From DATENM01 sp045807725 (GTDB lineage: Bacteria > Acidobacteriota > Blastocatellia > UBA7656): a stretch of DNA of 64,000 nucleotides. Made by a program: the position numbers and the translations under genes. Below the pieces are notes generated by a model. It had not been told where the DNA came from. It was given only the letters and a program-made list of their open reading frames with translations, and made no database searches. The stretch lies in contig JBJMGV010000065.1 in NCBI GenBank assembly GCA_045807725.1, forward strand, positions 62,001 through 126,000. The letters run 5' to 3'. This document shows, piece after piece, positions 17,421 to 25,479 of the stretch. How positions within the stretch are numbered: the stretch's first letter is position 1; the number at the start of each line of letters is the position of its first letter.

Positions 17421-17722
17421 GCAGGAGGCAGGAAGCAGGAGGCAGGAGGCAAGTGGCTAGTGGCCAGTGGTCAGTTTATAGTTGATAGTTGAAAGTTGAT
17501 AGTTCCCCAAGCTCCGTTAGGAGCGCGATGTTTATAGTTACCGATGCAGTAGATAAAACAAGCTCCGTAGGAGCGGGATGTGGACATCGCGCTCCTACGG
17601 AGCTTCGTCGTTTCCTTCAACAATAACTATAAACAGGTCGTCCCTACGGGACTGCTGATTACTGGCCACTGACCACTGCTTCCTGCCGCCTGCCGCCTGC
17701 CTCCTGCCTCCTGCCTCCTGCC
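17420..17722. repeat. Nested heptamer fold-back element between convergent genes
   Basis: The spacer between convergent citrate synthase and the AmgK-type gene is entirely repeat. The left arm (17420-17503) is twelve consecutive 7-mers that drift from GGCAGGA through GGCAAGT, GGCCAGT and GGTCAGT to TGATAGT. The right arm (17653-17722) is about ten 7-mers of the complementary series, starting 2 nt from the stop codon of the minus-strand gene. Between them lies a second palindrome family: AAGCTCCGTAGGAGCG-type copies at 17509-17531 and 17560-17581 and an inverted copy at 17584-17605. Any transcript from either side would fold. Confidence 0.85.
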
Positions 17723-17724
17723 TA

Positions 17725-18798
17725 CTATCCCTCACGTTCCAGCAGCGCGCGGGTCGCGTCGAATCGGCCCAACGCCTTCATCGCCGCGAGCGCGCGGGCG
17801 CGGGCCGGCTCAATGTAAGGAACGTAAGTCAGATTACCTTGCGCCGCCTGCGAAGCGTAGGTTCCGATGGCTTTCAGCATGCGCTGAACGGTCATCAACT
17901 GAAGCTCGCGGCGAAACGCCGCCACGTCTTCCAAAGGCTGCTTCGATGTGGCCTTCTTTTCAATGAAGCGCTCGACCAGATCAGTCGTCAGTTCATCGCC
18001 GAGCATCGTGTACGGGTCGCTAATCAACGACGCGACATCATAGCTGGCCGGCCCCATGCGTGCGTCCTGATGGTCAATGATGAACATTCGCCCGCCGTGC
18101 ATCATCAGGTTGCGGGCGTGGTAATCGCGGTGCACCAGCACACGCGGGCGCGCGGCCAACTCACTACACACCGCTTTGAAATCCATCTGCACGGCGTTTG
18201 CCGTTGTGGGATCGAGCTTCAATTTCAGATAGCGGTTGAAGAAGTTGGCAAAAAAGAAACCGAGTTCCCAGCGCAGCTTCGCTTCATCGAAGGCCATCTG
18301 CGAGCAGATCGAGCCGCTTTCAAGCGCGAGCCCTGTCGCCTCCTGTATCTCTACAATCAACTCGGTAGCGCGCAAGTAAGCATCGCGGATTTCCGCCGGC
18401 TGACGATTTACCATCCAGTCCTGCAAGCGCATATCACCGACATCTTCAAACAGCATCAAGGCGTCGGCCCCGGACGTTGCCAGTATGCGCGGCACCGGCA
18501 GACCGGCATCGAGGAAAAGGCGCGTCGCTTCCAGATGCGCCAGCGCGTGACTGTGATAGCTGAGCCGCGCCGATGGGTTCGCTTCTTCCAACCGCTTGAG
18601 TTGATCGGCGGCGCGCTCATTTTCATTGAACGGCTCACTGTATAGGCTGATGATCAATGTGCGCCCGTCGGCAGCCGCGCGCAGGTAGACGCGCGTAGAC
18701 GCGTCGCCGGTCAGCCGCGTGATGGTCACACGTTCAGCAGGCACGCCGAGATGCTGCGCCGCCAGCTCTATCATCGCAGGTGAATAAGTGGTTTCCAT
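17725..18798 (-). CDS. amgK: AmgK-type anomeric amino-sugar kinase (APH fold)
   Basis: This is a 357-residue aminoglycoside-phosphotransferase-fold protein. The signatures are those of AmgK rather than of resistance enzymes: GDASTRVYLRA, LFEDVGDMRLQDWM, the catalytic loop HRDYHARNLM, the metal site IDHQDARMGPASYDVASL and MTVQRMLKAIGTYASQ. AmgK phosphorylates N-acetylmuramate/GlcNAc at C1 in peptidoglycan recycling. The next gene upstream is a MurU-like nucleotidyltransferase, the known partner. The start at 18798 gives the usual N-terminus; an upstream start would lie in the repeat. No Shine-Dalgarno is present, and the start is 11 nt from a fold-back arm. Confidence 0.78.
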   Translation of the reverse strand: METTYSPAMIELAAQHLGVPAERVTITRLTGDASTRVYLRAAADGRTLIISLYSEPFNENERAADQLKRLEEANPSARLSYHSHALAHLEATRLFLDAGLPVPRILATSGADALMLFEDVGDMRLQDWMVNRQPAEIRDAYLRATELIVEIQEATGLALESGSICSQMAFDEAKLRWELGFFFANFFNRYLKLKLDPTTANAVQMDFKAVCSELAARPRVLVHRDYHARNLMMHGGRMFIIDHQDARMGPASYDVASLISDPYTMLGDELTTDLVERFIEKKATSKQPLEDVAAFRRELQLMTVQRMLKAIGTYASQAAQGNLTYVPYIEPARARALAAMKALGRFDATRALLEREG

Positions 18799-18809
18799 AA
18801 GCGGGAGAA

Positions 18810-18883
18810 TTGGCCACAGAGCCACAGAGACGCAGAGAATTTTATGAATCCTTGGCTCTGTGCCTTTGTGACTCTGTGGCCAA
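18810..18883. repeat. Octamer fold-back element (word GCCACAGA)
   Basis: Left 8-mers GCCACAGA, GCCACAGA, GACGCAGA (18813-18836) and the complementary right arm (18852-18883), separated by 15-16 nt, form a hairpin of about 30 bp with few mismatches. It occupies almost the whole spacer between the MurU-like stop and the amgK start. Confidence 0.8.
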
Positions 18884-18891
18884 CTGTATTG

Positions 18892-19887
18892 TCACAAAGG
18901 CACGATGAGGTTGTCGCCAACGACTGTGCCGCGTTCGATATCGTCAACGATCTGGCGACGCACAACGACCGCGTTCTCGATCAACGCGCCAGCCGGCACG
19001 CGCACGTCATCGCCGATGACGGCGTTGCGGATGCGCGCGCCGCTCTCGACGTGGACGCGCTCCCACAAGACGGCGTCGGCGACGTTCGCGCCCGGCTCGA
19101 CCACACAGCCCGCGCCTTGAATGATGCTCTTCCCTTCTTTGCGTATGAAGATCAGGCTCGCTTCAAGGTAGCGGTCGAGCGTGCTCATCTCGAACCAGTT
19201 GCCGTCAGCAATGTGCGCGACGACTGGCTCTCCTTCAGCGATGGCGCGCGGATAAACATGAATGGTCGAATGCGAAAAGCAGTGGCGCGGCACGTAATCA
19301 AAGATGCGGGGCGATAAGACCTGAATGCCGGTGAACATCAGCGGCGCGCTTTCACTCTTCACCAGCCCGCCGCCGGTATCACTCGCCGAGGCTTCGACGC
19401 TCACGGTTTCCGGGAAGCCCGCAAAGCGCGTAACCAACCGGCGCGCGTCCACTTCGACGATGCTGAAATACTCGCGCGCGACGTTCTCTTTCAGCACCAG
19501 CGTAGCGATAGCCTGCCGCTCTCTGTGTTCGCGCACTGCCGCTTCGAGATCGATGTCGGTGACGATCTTGCCGTTGATGACGATGAAATCATCGTCCAAC
19601 AACTGATCGCGGACACGGTCAATCGCGCCCGATGTGCCTAGTATCTCATCTTCAAGCGAGTAGTGAATCCCGACGCCTAGCGCGGAGCCGTCGCCAAGCG
19701 CGCGGCGGATCGATTCGGGCTGATGGTGCAGGTTGATGATGATGTCGCGTATGCCATACGCGGCCAGATAATCGACCGCGTAAGCGATCAGCGGGCGATT
19801 CAAAAACGGAATCGCCGGCTTGGTGCGATCTTCAGTCAACGGCCAGAGCCGCGTGCCGAATCCTGCTGCGAGTATGACTGCTTTCAT
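18892..19887 (-). CDS. Sugar-1-phosphate nucleotidyltransferase, MurU/GDP-mannose pyrophosphorylase-like
   Basis: This is a 331-residue protein. The N-terminal nucleotidyltransferase domain starts ILAAGFGTRLWPLTEDRTKP, the NTP-binding loop with the TKP variant, and contains LGTSGAI and DDFIVINGKIVTDID (metal-binding Asp). The C-terminal 90 residues form a left-handed beta-helix of hexapeptide repeats (GANVADAVLWERVHVESGA, GDDVRVPAG). Next to an AmgK-type kinase it should convert the sugar 1-phosphate to a UDP-sugar, as MurU does with MurNAc-1-P. Pseudomonas MurU lacks the beta-helix, so mannose-1-P guanylyltransferase remains possible. The start codon lies 1 nt from a fold-back arm and has no Shine-Dalgarno. 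Confidence 0.8.
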   Translation of the reverse strand: MKAVILAAGFGTRLWPLTEDRTKPAIPFLNRPLIAYAVDYLAAYGIRDIIINLHHQPESIRRALGDGSALGVGIHYSLEDEILGTSGAIDRVRDQLLDDDFIVINGKIVTDIDLEAAVREHRERQAIATLVLKENVAREYFSIVEVDARRLVTRFAGFPETVSVEASASDTGGGLVKSESAPLMFTGIQVLSPRIFDYVPRHCFSHSTIHVYPRAIAEGEPVVAHIADGNWFEMSTLDRYLEASLIFIRKEGKSIIQGAGCVVEPGANVADAVLWERVHVESGARIRNAVIGDDVRVPAGALIENAVVVRRQIVDDIERGTVVGDNLIVPL

Positions 19888-19888
19888 A

Positions 19889-19999
19889 AGGATACAGGAT
19901 ACAGGATTCAGAATTCAGGATTTCGGAACCAGAATGAAAACGGAAGCGGTGCCCAACCTCCTTTTCATCCTGAATCCTGTATCCCGAATCCTGTATCCT
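19889..19999. repeat. Heptamer fold-back element (word AGGATAC/AGGATTC)
   Basis: The left arm (19889-19923) is five 7-mers in register (AGGATAC twice, AGGATTC, AGAATTC, AGGATTT). The right arm (19961-19999) is the complementary series. The right arm includes the first two bases of the CYTH-gene TAG stop as read on the minus strand, and the left arm begins 1 nt from the MurU-like start codon. The whole spacer is this element. Confidence 0.85.
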
Positions 20000-20561
20000 A
20001 AAACGTCAAATCTTCCAGCGGCACGCCGCGCGCACGGCAACGTGCGGCCTGGAGTTCCGGGTAACTTTCGCGTATGGAATCGGCAGCGGTGAAGCCCGCC
20101 CGTTCTAAGATGCCGAGCACGCAGTCTTCGTCGCCTTCGATCTCAATGAAATTGCCCATCGGCGTTTCGTCGAAAGCGACTTCGAGCGTCGCGCCATCGA
20201 GACGAATCGCGTAGGTCGTGCGATACTTCTGATAACGAAAGGCGCGATGATAACCCAGGCGCTCGAACAGGGCAACCAGTTTTTCAGGATCACCGACCGA
20301 GGTTTCGATCTCTTCGCGGACTTTCAGCGGCGAGGCGGCGGTCTCTTGCGCGACGCCTTTATAAGTCAGCCAGCCGTCCTCTTCGACCGAGCGGATGCGC
20401 AGCGCCGCGCCCTCTTTGAATAGCGTCTGCCGGTCATCATCGAGCAGCCAGTTATCTTCAAAGTGGCGCGGCTTGCGTGGAGTAAGGTCGAAGCCGGCGC
20501 GCGTCAGGCGACTGAGATCGTCACAGGCCAGCTTGACCTCAATTTCAAGGTTCTCTTTCAT
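19998..20561 (-). CDS. CYTH-domain protein (class IV adenylate cyclase/thiamine-triphosphatase-like)
   Basis: This 187-residue single CYTH domain starts with the signature ExExK (EIEVKL at residues 6-11) that binds metal and triphosphate. It continues with ALRIRSVEEDGWLTYKG, VREEIETSVG, RTTYAIRLDGATLEVAFDE and NFIEIEGDE, forming the beta-tunnel of acidic and basic residues. Family members hydrolyse triphosphates or cyclise ATP. Sequence alone does not choose between inorganic triphosphatase, CyaB-type cyclase and others. It lies downstream of metG on the same strand, 46 bp away. Confidence 0.88.
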   Translation of the reverse strand: MKENLEIEVKLACDDLSRLTRAGFDLTPRKPRHFEDNWLLDDDRQTLFKEGAALRIRSVEEDGWLTYKGVAQETAASPLKVREEIETSVGDPEKLVALFERLGYHRAFRYQKYRTTYAIRLDGATLEVAFDETPMGNFIEIEGDEDCVLGILERAGFTAADSIRESYPELQAARCRARGVPLEDLTF

Positions 20562-20607
20562 TCAATGACTGCCGGCCTCCGCCGCGTGCGCTTGATAAAG
20601 CACACGC

Positions 20608-22638
20608 CTATTTCAAGCGCGTGCCGTTCGGCACGTCTTCGCCGAACGTCGCCAGCACGGGCTTGCCGTTTTCGCCAACTGAAGCCGCTAACAACATGCC
20701 GTTTGATTCAAGGCCGCGCAGCTTGCGCGGCGCGAGATTCGCCACAACGATGATCTTGCGCCCGACGACTTCTTCGGGCGCGTAATGCTCGGCGATGCCG
20801 GCGAGAATCTGGCGCGGCTTCTCTTCGCCGACATCGATGATCAATCGCAAGAGCTTGTCGGCTTTCGGCACGCGCTCGGCTTCGAGCACGGTGGCGGCGC
20901 GCAACTCGACCTTGATGAAATCGTCAATCGAGATGATGTTCGCAGGCGGCGCGGCGGCCTGCGTAGCGCCTTGCGCCGCACTCTCGGTTGATGTGGTGGC
21001 GTTCGGCGTTGCCGCTTGCGCCGCTGGCGTTTCGGTAGCTTGCTTGTCAGTTGATGCCGGCGATTGCGCGGCTTCGGTTGCTTGTTCGACCTCTGCCATG
21101 ATTTTTTCCTTGTTCAATTTCGGGAATGCGGGGCTGACCTTTTCGATCTTCGCTACATCGAGCGATTCACCCCACGTCGCCGTGTGCGGATTGATCCGCA
21201 GCGGGTCGCCCGCAAGCCCCATCTCCTGCCAGATGTGCCGCGCGCTTTCGGGCATTGTCGGCGCAACGAGCAAGACCAGATGGCGCAAGCCCTCGTAAGC
21301 CACGGCCAGCACGGCTTCGAGTTTGTCACGCGAAGCCGGGTCTTTGGCCAGCTTCCACGGCTCGCTTTCGGTGATGAATTTGTCCACGCGAGCAATGCCT
21401 GTCCAGGCGGCTTCGAGGCCGCGCGAAAAGTTCAGCGCGCGAAACTCTTCATCGAATCGCTGCTTCGCTTCGGCAATGCGTTCGCGCACATCTGCGGCAA
21501 ACTCATCGGTCGCCGAAGGACGCGGCGGCAGACCACCAAAATAGTTGCGCACCATCGTCAATGTGCGACTCGCCAGGTTGCCTACTCCGTCGGCGAGATC
21601 AGAGTTGACTCGATCAATGATCGCTTCGTAACTTATATAACCATCCTGCCCGAACGAGACTTCGCGCAGCACAAAGTAGCGAACCATATCCGCCGTGAAG
21701 AAGCGCAGCAGTTCATCAACGCGCAGCACATTGCCGAGCGTCTTCGACATCTTGCGCCCGCCCGACAGCAGCATCCCGTGAGCGTGAACCGCGCGCGGCA
21801 GCTCGATGCCGGCGGCCATCAGAAAGGCCGGCCAGTAGACGGTGTGAAAGCGCAGGATGTCTTTGCCGACCAGATGCAGCGCCGGCCAGTAACGGTCAAA
21901 GCCATCGTATCTGTCGTTGCCCCAACCCAGCGCCGTGATGTAATTCGACAGCGCGTCGAGCCACACGTAAATCGTGTGCTTCGGGTCGCCCGGCACGGGT
22001 ATGCCCCACTTGACTGAGACGCGGCTGACCGACAAGTCCTTCAAGCCGCCGGCGACGAACGAGCGCACTTCGTTGCGCCGCGCGTCGGGCTGCACGAACT
22101 CTGGCCGCGAATCATAAAGATCGAGCAGCGGCTGTTGGAACTCGGAGAGCTTGAAGAAGTAGCTCTCTTCAGAAACGCGATCCAGCGGGCGCTCGTGCAC
22201 AGGGCAAATCGGATTGCTGACATCGTCCGCGACTTCTTTGAACTCGTTACAGTTGCCGCAGAACCAGCCTTCGTAATAGCCCTTGTAAATGTAACCGCGA
22301 TCACTGAGCACTTGCCAGAGCTTCTGCACGGCGGTTTCGTGCGCCGGGTCGGTGGTGCGAATCCAGCGGTCGTATTCGACGCCGAGCGGCGCGAAGGCTT
22401 CCTGAAACTCGCGGACGATTTGATCGACGTGCTCTTTGACGGGCACACCGCGCGCTTCGGCGGCGCGTTCGATGTTGATGCCGTGCTCGTCCGTGCCAGT
22501 CAGAAAGAACGAGTCCACGCCGCGCTGGCGATGAAAGCGCGTCAGCGTGTCGGCGACCAGCGTCGTGTAGGCGTGGCCGATGTGCGGCTTCGCATTGGTG
22601 TAATAGATCGGTGTCGTGACGTAGAACGTGTTTTCCAT
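20608..22638 (-). CDS. metG: Methionyl-tRNA synthetase with C-terminal tRNA-binding domain
   Basis: This 676-residue class I synthetase charges tRNA-Met. The HIGH motif is in TNAKPHIGHAY, the zinc site in FCGNCNEF with CPVHERPL, and KMSKS appears as GGRKMSKTLGNV. After the anticodon-binding helices there is an Ala/Gln/Thr-rich linker (about residues 525-570) and a C-terminal EMAP/Trbp111-like domain (IDDFIKVELRAATVLEAERV to the end). The start METTF-like (MENTFYVTTPIYY) at 22638 is chosen over an upstream frame that runs through repeat DNA. That start has no Shine-Dalgarno and sits 1 nt from a heptamer arm. Confidence 0.96.
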   Translation of the reverse strand: MENTFYVTTPIYYTNAKPHIGHAYTTLVADTLTRFHRQRGVDSFFLTGTDEHGINIERAAEARGVPVKEHVDQIVREFQEAFAPLGVEYDRWIRTTDPAHETAVQKLWQVLSDRGYIYKGYYEGWFCGNCNEFKEVADDVSNPICPVHERPLDRVSEESYFFKLSEFQQPLLDLYDSRPEFVQPDARRNEVRSFVAGGLKDLSVSRVSVKWGIPVPGDPKHTIYVWLDALSNYITALGWGNDRYDGFDRYWPALHLVGKDILRFHTVYWPAFLMAAGIELPRAVHAHGMLLSGGRKMSKTLGNVLRVDELLRFFTADMVRYFVLREVSFGQDGYISYEAIIDRVNSDLADGVGNLASRTLTMVRNYFGGLPPRPSATDEFAADVRERIAEAKQRFDEEFRALNFSRGLEAAWTGIARVDKFITESEPWKLAKDPASRDKLEAVLAVAYEGLRHLVLLVAPTMPESARHIWQEMGLAGDPLRINPHTATWGESLDVAKIEKVSPAFPKLNKEKIMAEVEQATEAAQSPASTDKQATETPAAQAATPNATTSTESAAQGATQAAAPPANIISIDDFIKVELRAATVLEAERVPKADKLLRLIIDVGEEKPRQILAGIAEHYAPEEVVGRKIIVVANLAPRKLRGLESNGMLLAASVGENGKPVLATFGEDVPNGTRLK

Positions 22639-22639
22639 A

Positions 22640-22749
22640 GTCAGTGATGAGTGATGAGTGATGAATGATGAATGATGAGTGATGAGCGGGAATGTGCGTA
22701 ACGATGAGCACGCTGTTCTCACTCATTACTCATCACTCATCATTCATCA
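22640..22749. repeat. Heptamer fold-back element (word ATGAGTG)
   Basis: The left arm (22640-22688) is seven 7-mers in register (GTCAGTG, then ATGAGTG/ATGAATG variants, ending ATGAGCG). On the minus strand the right arm starts directly after the folE TGA stop with TGAATGA, TGAGTGA, TGAGTAA, TGAGTGA. The left arm ends 1 nt from the metG start codon. Repeat and stop/start codons fill the spacer. Confidence 0.85.
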
Positions 22750-23307
22750 CTTCTCCCGGATGAGCGCCATCGCTTCGCTGCGTGTGCGCGGGTCTTTCAG
22801 GAAGCCGCCGCGCAAGGCGCTGGTGATCGTCTTCGCGCCGGGCTTCTTGATGCCGCGCATCTCCATGCATAGATGCTCGGCTTCGATGACGACCATCACG
22901 CCGGTGGCGCGCAGTTCGTTGTAGAGCAGGTCGGCAATCTCTGTCGTCAAGCGCTCCTGAATCTGCGGCTTCTTCGCCATAATGTCGGCGACCCGCGCCA
23001 GCTTCGAGAGGCCGACGATGCGCCCTTCGCGCGGAATATAAGCGATGTGCGCGACGCCGACGAACGGCAGTAGATGATGCTCGCAGAGTCCCTGTAACGG
23101 AATGTCTTTGACGATGACCATCTCGTCGTGAGTTTCCGCAGGGATGACGTGCAGCACATCGCGCGCGTCCTGGTGCAAGCCGGCGCAAATCTCTTCGTAC
23201 ATCAGGGCGACGCGGCGCGGCGTGTCTTGCAGGCCGGGGCGGTCGGCGTCTTCACCGATGCCTTCAAGGATCAAGCGCACACCGGCTTCGATCTTTTCGA
23301 GATCCAT
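22747..23307 (-). CDS. folE: GTP cyclohydrolase I
   Basis: This 186-residue enzyme makes dihydroneopterin triphosphate from GTP, the first step of folate and pterin synthesis. Signatures are GEDADRPGLQDTPRRVA, the zinc Cys/His in LQGLCEHHLLPFVGVAHIAY, IVGLSKLARV, QERLTTEIAD and the second zinc ligand region VVIEAEHLCMEMRG. The start at 23307 gives the family length and a 25-bp gap to larC; a start at 23364 would overlap larC by 32 bp. It lies in a larC-folE-metG run on the minus strand. Confidence 0.95.
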   Translation of the reverse strand: MDLEKIEAGVRLILEGIGEDADRPGLQDTPRRVALMYEEICAGLHQDARDVLHVIPAETHDEMVIVKDIPLQGLCEHHLLPFVGVAHIAYIPREGRIVGLSKLARVADIMAKKPQIQERLTTEIADLLYNELRATGVMVVIEAEHLCMEMRGIKKPGAKTITSALRGGFLKDPRTRSEAMALIREK

Positions 23308-23332
23308 TTTTCGCTCGCCCGCAGGCACGGAG

Positions 23333-24550
23333 TTATTTCTTTTCGAGTTGGCTGTTCTGGTCATCTATGCTTTCGCGGTAACGGGCGCTGGCGGCGGATT
23401 GCACTTCGATAACCGGCACGCCCAATTGCCGGGCCAGCCGCGCGCAGTCTTCATACTCAGGTTGAAAGTGTACCGTGCGTACGCCGTCGCGCGCCACCTT
23501 GACCCGCACCTCGCCGTAGCGCGTCGTCACTGTCTCGAACGTCCGCGCCAGCACGCGACGCCGCGCGTCGGTGTAACGAATGCCCAGCGTCGTCGTTTCC
23601 TCAAGCAGCATCGCAATAATCGCCTCGCGTTGTTCAGCTTCGCACAGCACGGTCAGCATCACGCCGGGGCGCGACTTCTTCATTTGCGTTGCGGTCAAAT
23701 AAACGTCGAGCGCGCCCAGCGCGAACGCTCTGTCCATAACGAAGCCGAACGCCTGCGGGTTCATATCGTCGATGTTCGTCTCGATGACGGCAATCGTCCC
23801 ATCTCCGGCGACCGGCGACGTTGGCACGCTCGGCAAATCACCAAGCATCACACGCAGAGCATTCGGGAATGCTTCAGGATCGCGCGTGCCTGCGCCGTAT
23901 CCGGCTTTTGTAATCTTCATCTCAGGCAGCGGGCCGTAGCCTTCCGCAAGCGAAGCGATGATGGCCGCGCCGGTTGGCGTCACGAATTCGCCACTGATGT
24001 CACCCGCGTAGATGGGAATATCGCGTAACAGCTCGGCGGTCGCCGGCGCAGGGATAGGCATCAACCCGTGCGCCGCTTTGATCGTGCCGTGCCCGACGCG
24101 CAAGGCAGAAGCGAAGAAGCGTTCGACGCCGAGCAATTCAAACCCGATCATCGCGCCGACCGTGTCGATGATTGAATCGACCGCGCCGACTTCGTGAAAA
24201 TGCACACGCTCGCGCGTCGTCGCGTGGACGCGCGCTTCGGCGTCGGCCAGCATCTCGAAGGCGCGCAGGGCGCGTTGCTTCGTCAGCTCGTTGAGCGCCG
24301 AACGATTGATGATCTCGCGGATGTCCTTGAGGTGGCGGTGGGGCTGCGCGGCTTCATCAACCACGACGTTGAACTTCGTCGCCGCGATGCCGCTGCGCTT
24401 GACGCGCTCGACACTGATCGCGTAACCGCTCAAGCCGAGTGATGCGAGCTGCGCTTTCAACTCATCAACGTCTGCGCCCGCGTCAATCAACGCGCCGCAG
24501 ATCATATCGCCGCTCGCGCCGGCAAAGCAGTCAAAGTACAACGCTCGCAT
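23333..24550 (-). CDS. larC: LarC-type nickel pincer cofactor nickel-insertion protein
   Basis: This is a 405-residue protein. The N-terminus ALYFDCFAGASGDMICGAL, HLKDIREIINRS, the FHEVGAVDSIIDTVG segment and the C-terminal ferredoxin-like part (IETNIDDMNPQ) identify the DUF111/LarC family, a CTP-dependent nickel inserter that completes the nickel-pincer nucleotide of lactate racemase-type enzymes. Here it is one continuous frame; in lactobacilli the two halves are joined by frameshifting. No larA, larB or larE lies in the window. It is joined to the sirtuin by a TGATG overlap. Confidence 0.88.
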   Translation of the reverse strand: MRALYFDCFAGASGDMICGALIDAGADVDELKAQLASLGLSGYAISVERVKRSGIAATKFNVVVDEAAQPHRHLKDIREIINRSALNELTKQRALRAFEMLADAEARVHATTRERVHFHEVGAVDSIIDTVGAMIGFELLGVERFFASALRVGHGTIKAAHGLMPIPAPATAELLRDIPIYAGDISGEFVTPTGAAIIASLAEGYGPLPEMKITKAGYGAGTRDPEAFPNALRVMLGDLPSVPTSPVAGDGTIAVIETNIDDMNPQAFGFVMDRAFALGALDVYLTATQMKKSRPGVMLTVLCEAEQREAIIAMLLEETTTLGIRYTDARRRVLARTFETVTTRYGEVRVKVARDGVRTVHFQPEYEDCARLARQLGVPVIEVQSAASARYRESIDDQNSQLEKK

Positions 24551-25299
24551 CAGCCCCGCTCCTTTAGAAACTGCGGCAGGATTTCGCCCGCTTTGCCGAG
24601 CAGCGTGTAATCGGCGAGGAACGAAATGTCAGTCATCTCCGGGTTGACTTCGATGACGCGAGCGCCTGCCTGCTTAGCGGCGATAGGCAGGCCCGCTGCC
24701 GGATAAACAACCGCCGACGTGCCGATGACGAAGAAGAGGTCGGCGCGTTGAGCCGCCGCTTCGGCGCGCTCGAAGATGGCTTCGGGCAGCATCTCGCCGA
24801 ACAGCACGACATCGGGCCGCGCCGCCGCGCCGCAGACGAAACAATGCGGCACGTCTTCGAGCGGCGTCTCGCGCGCTTCAAATGTCGAAGCGCAGCGCAG
24901 ACAGCGCGCCCGCCAGACGTTGCCGTGAACTTCGAGCACGTTGAGGCTGCCGGCGGCGCGGTGCAGGTCATCGATGTTCTGCGTAATCAACGTGAACTCT
25001 TCAAAGCGCGGCTCCCATTCGGCGAGCGCGTAATGACCGGGGTTTGGCTGAATTTCAGTGAGCAGACCGCGACGATAATCGAACCACTCCCAGACCAGCT
25101 TCGGATCGGTGCGCATCAATTCGGCAGACGAAAGTTCAGTGACGGGACGCCCGCGCCACGTCCAGATTTCCGAATCGCCGCCGCCGCGAAATGTCGGCAC
25201 GCCGCTTTCGGCGGAGATGCCCGCGCCGGTCAGCACGGCAACGCGACGCGCTCGGTCAAACATCATCCGCAACTCGTCAGTCACTTCTTGCAAAATCAT
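24550..25299 (-). CDS. cobB: NAD-dependent protein deacylase (sirtuin)
   Basis: This 249-residue sirtuin removes acyl groups from lysine using NAD. Visible are the NAD motif VLTGAGISAESGVPTFRG, TQNIDDLHRAAG, the catalytic His in LEVHGNVWRARC, a four-Cys zinc site (CLRC and CFVC) and VIGTSAVVYPAAGLP. In class III sirtuins a YxxR motif selects succinyl or malonyl substrates; here the aligned segment WFDYRRG reads FxxR, with the Arg kept and Phe in place of Tyr, so substrate preference is uncertain. Its stop codon overlaps the larC ATG. Confidence 0.9.
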   Translation of the reverse strand: MILQEVTDELRMMFDRARRVAVLTGAGISAESGVPTFRGGGDSEIWTWRGRPVTELSSAELMRTDPKLVWEWFDYRRGLLTEIQPNPGHYALAEWEPRFEEFTLITQNIDDLHRAAGSLNVLEVHGNVWRARCLRCASTFEARETPLEDVPHCFVCGAAARPDVVLFGEMLPEAIFERAEAAAQRADLFFVIGTSAVVYPAAGLPIAAKQAGARVIEVNPEMTDISFLADYTLLGKAGEILPQFLKERG

Positions 25300-25389
25300 A
25301 AATCGCTATTTTATCAACTAAGGTGAGCATATCATATGTTGACACATCGAAAATTCGCCAGGAGCCATTGTCCAATACTGGAGGAGTGC

Positions 25390-25479
25390 ATGAGGCAGTT
25401 ACAGCCAACGGTAATCGATGTCGGCTTGGCTGCCCGGCTCTCTGTCAAGATATGGAGGGAAGAGGAGTCGCATGAGTGA
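25390..25479 (+). CDS. Possible 29-residue leader peptide upstream of the P-type ATPase
   Basis: An ATG at 25390 follows GGAGGAG at 25380-25386 and opens a 29-codon frame (starting MRQLQPTVIDVG, ending EEESHE) that stops 8 bp inside the ATPase gene, overlapping its ATG in another frame. The overlap would couple its translation to the ATPase. Spacing from the core Shine-Dalgarno is short. No known leader family is recognised; similar leaders control Mg2+ ATPases elsewhere, but that link is an inference. Confidence 0.35.
   Translation: MRQLQPTVIDVGLAARLSVKIWREEESHE

Noticed and set aside
17725..18798. Aminoglycoside resistance phosphotransferase
   Set aside because: The motifs match the amino-sugar kinase AmgK, and the neighbour is a sugar nucleotidyltransferase.
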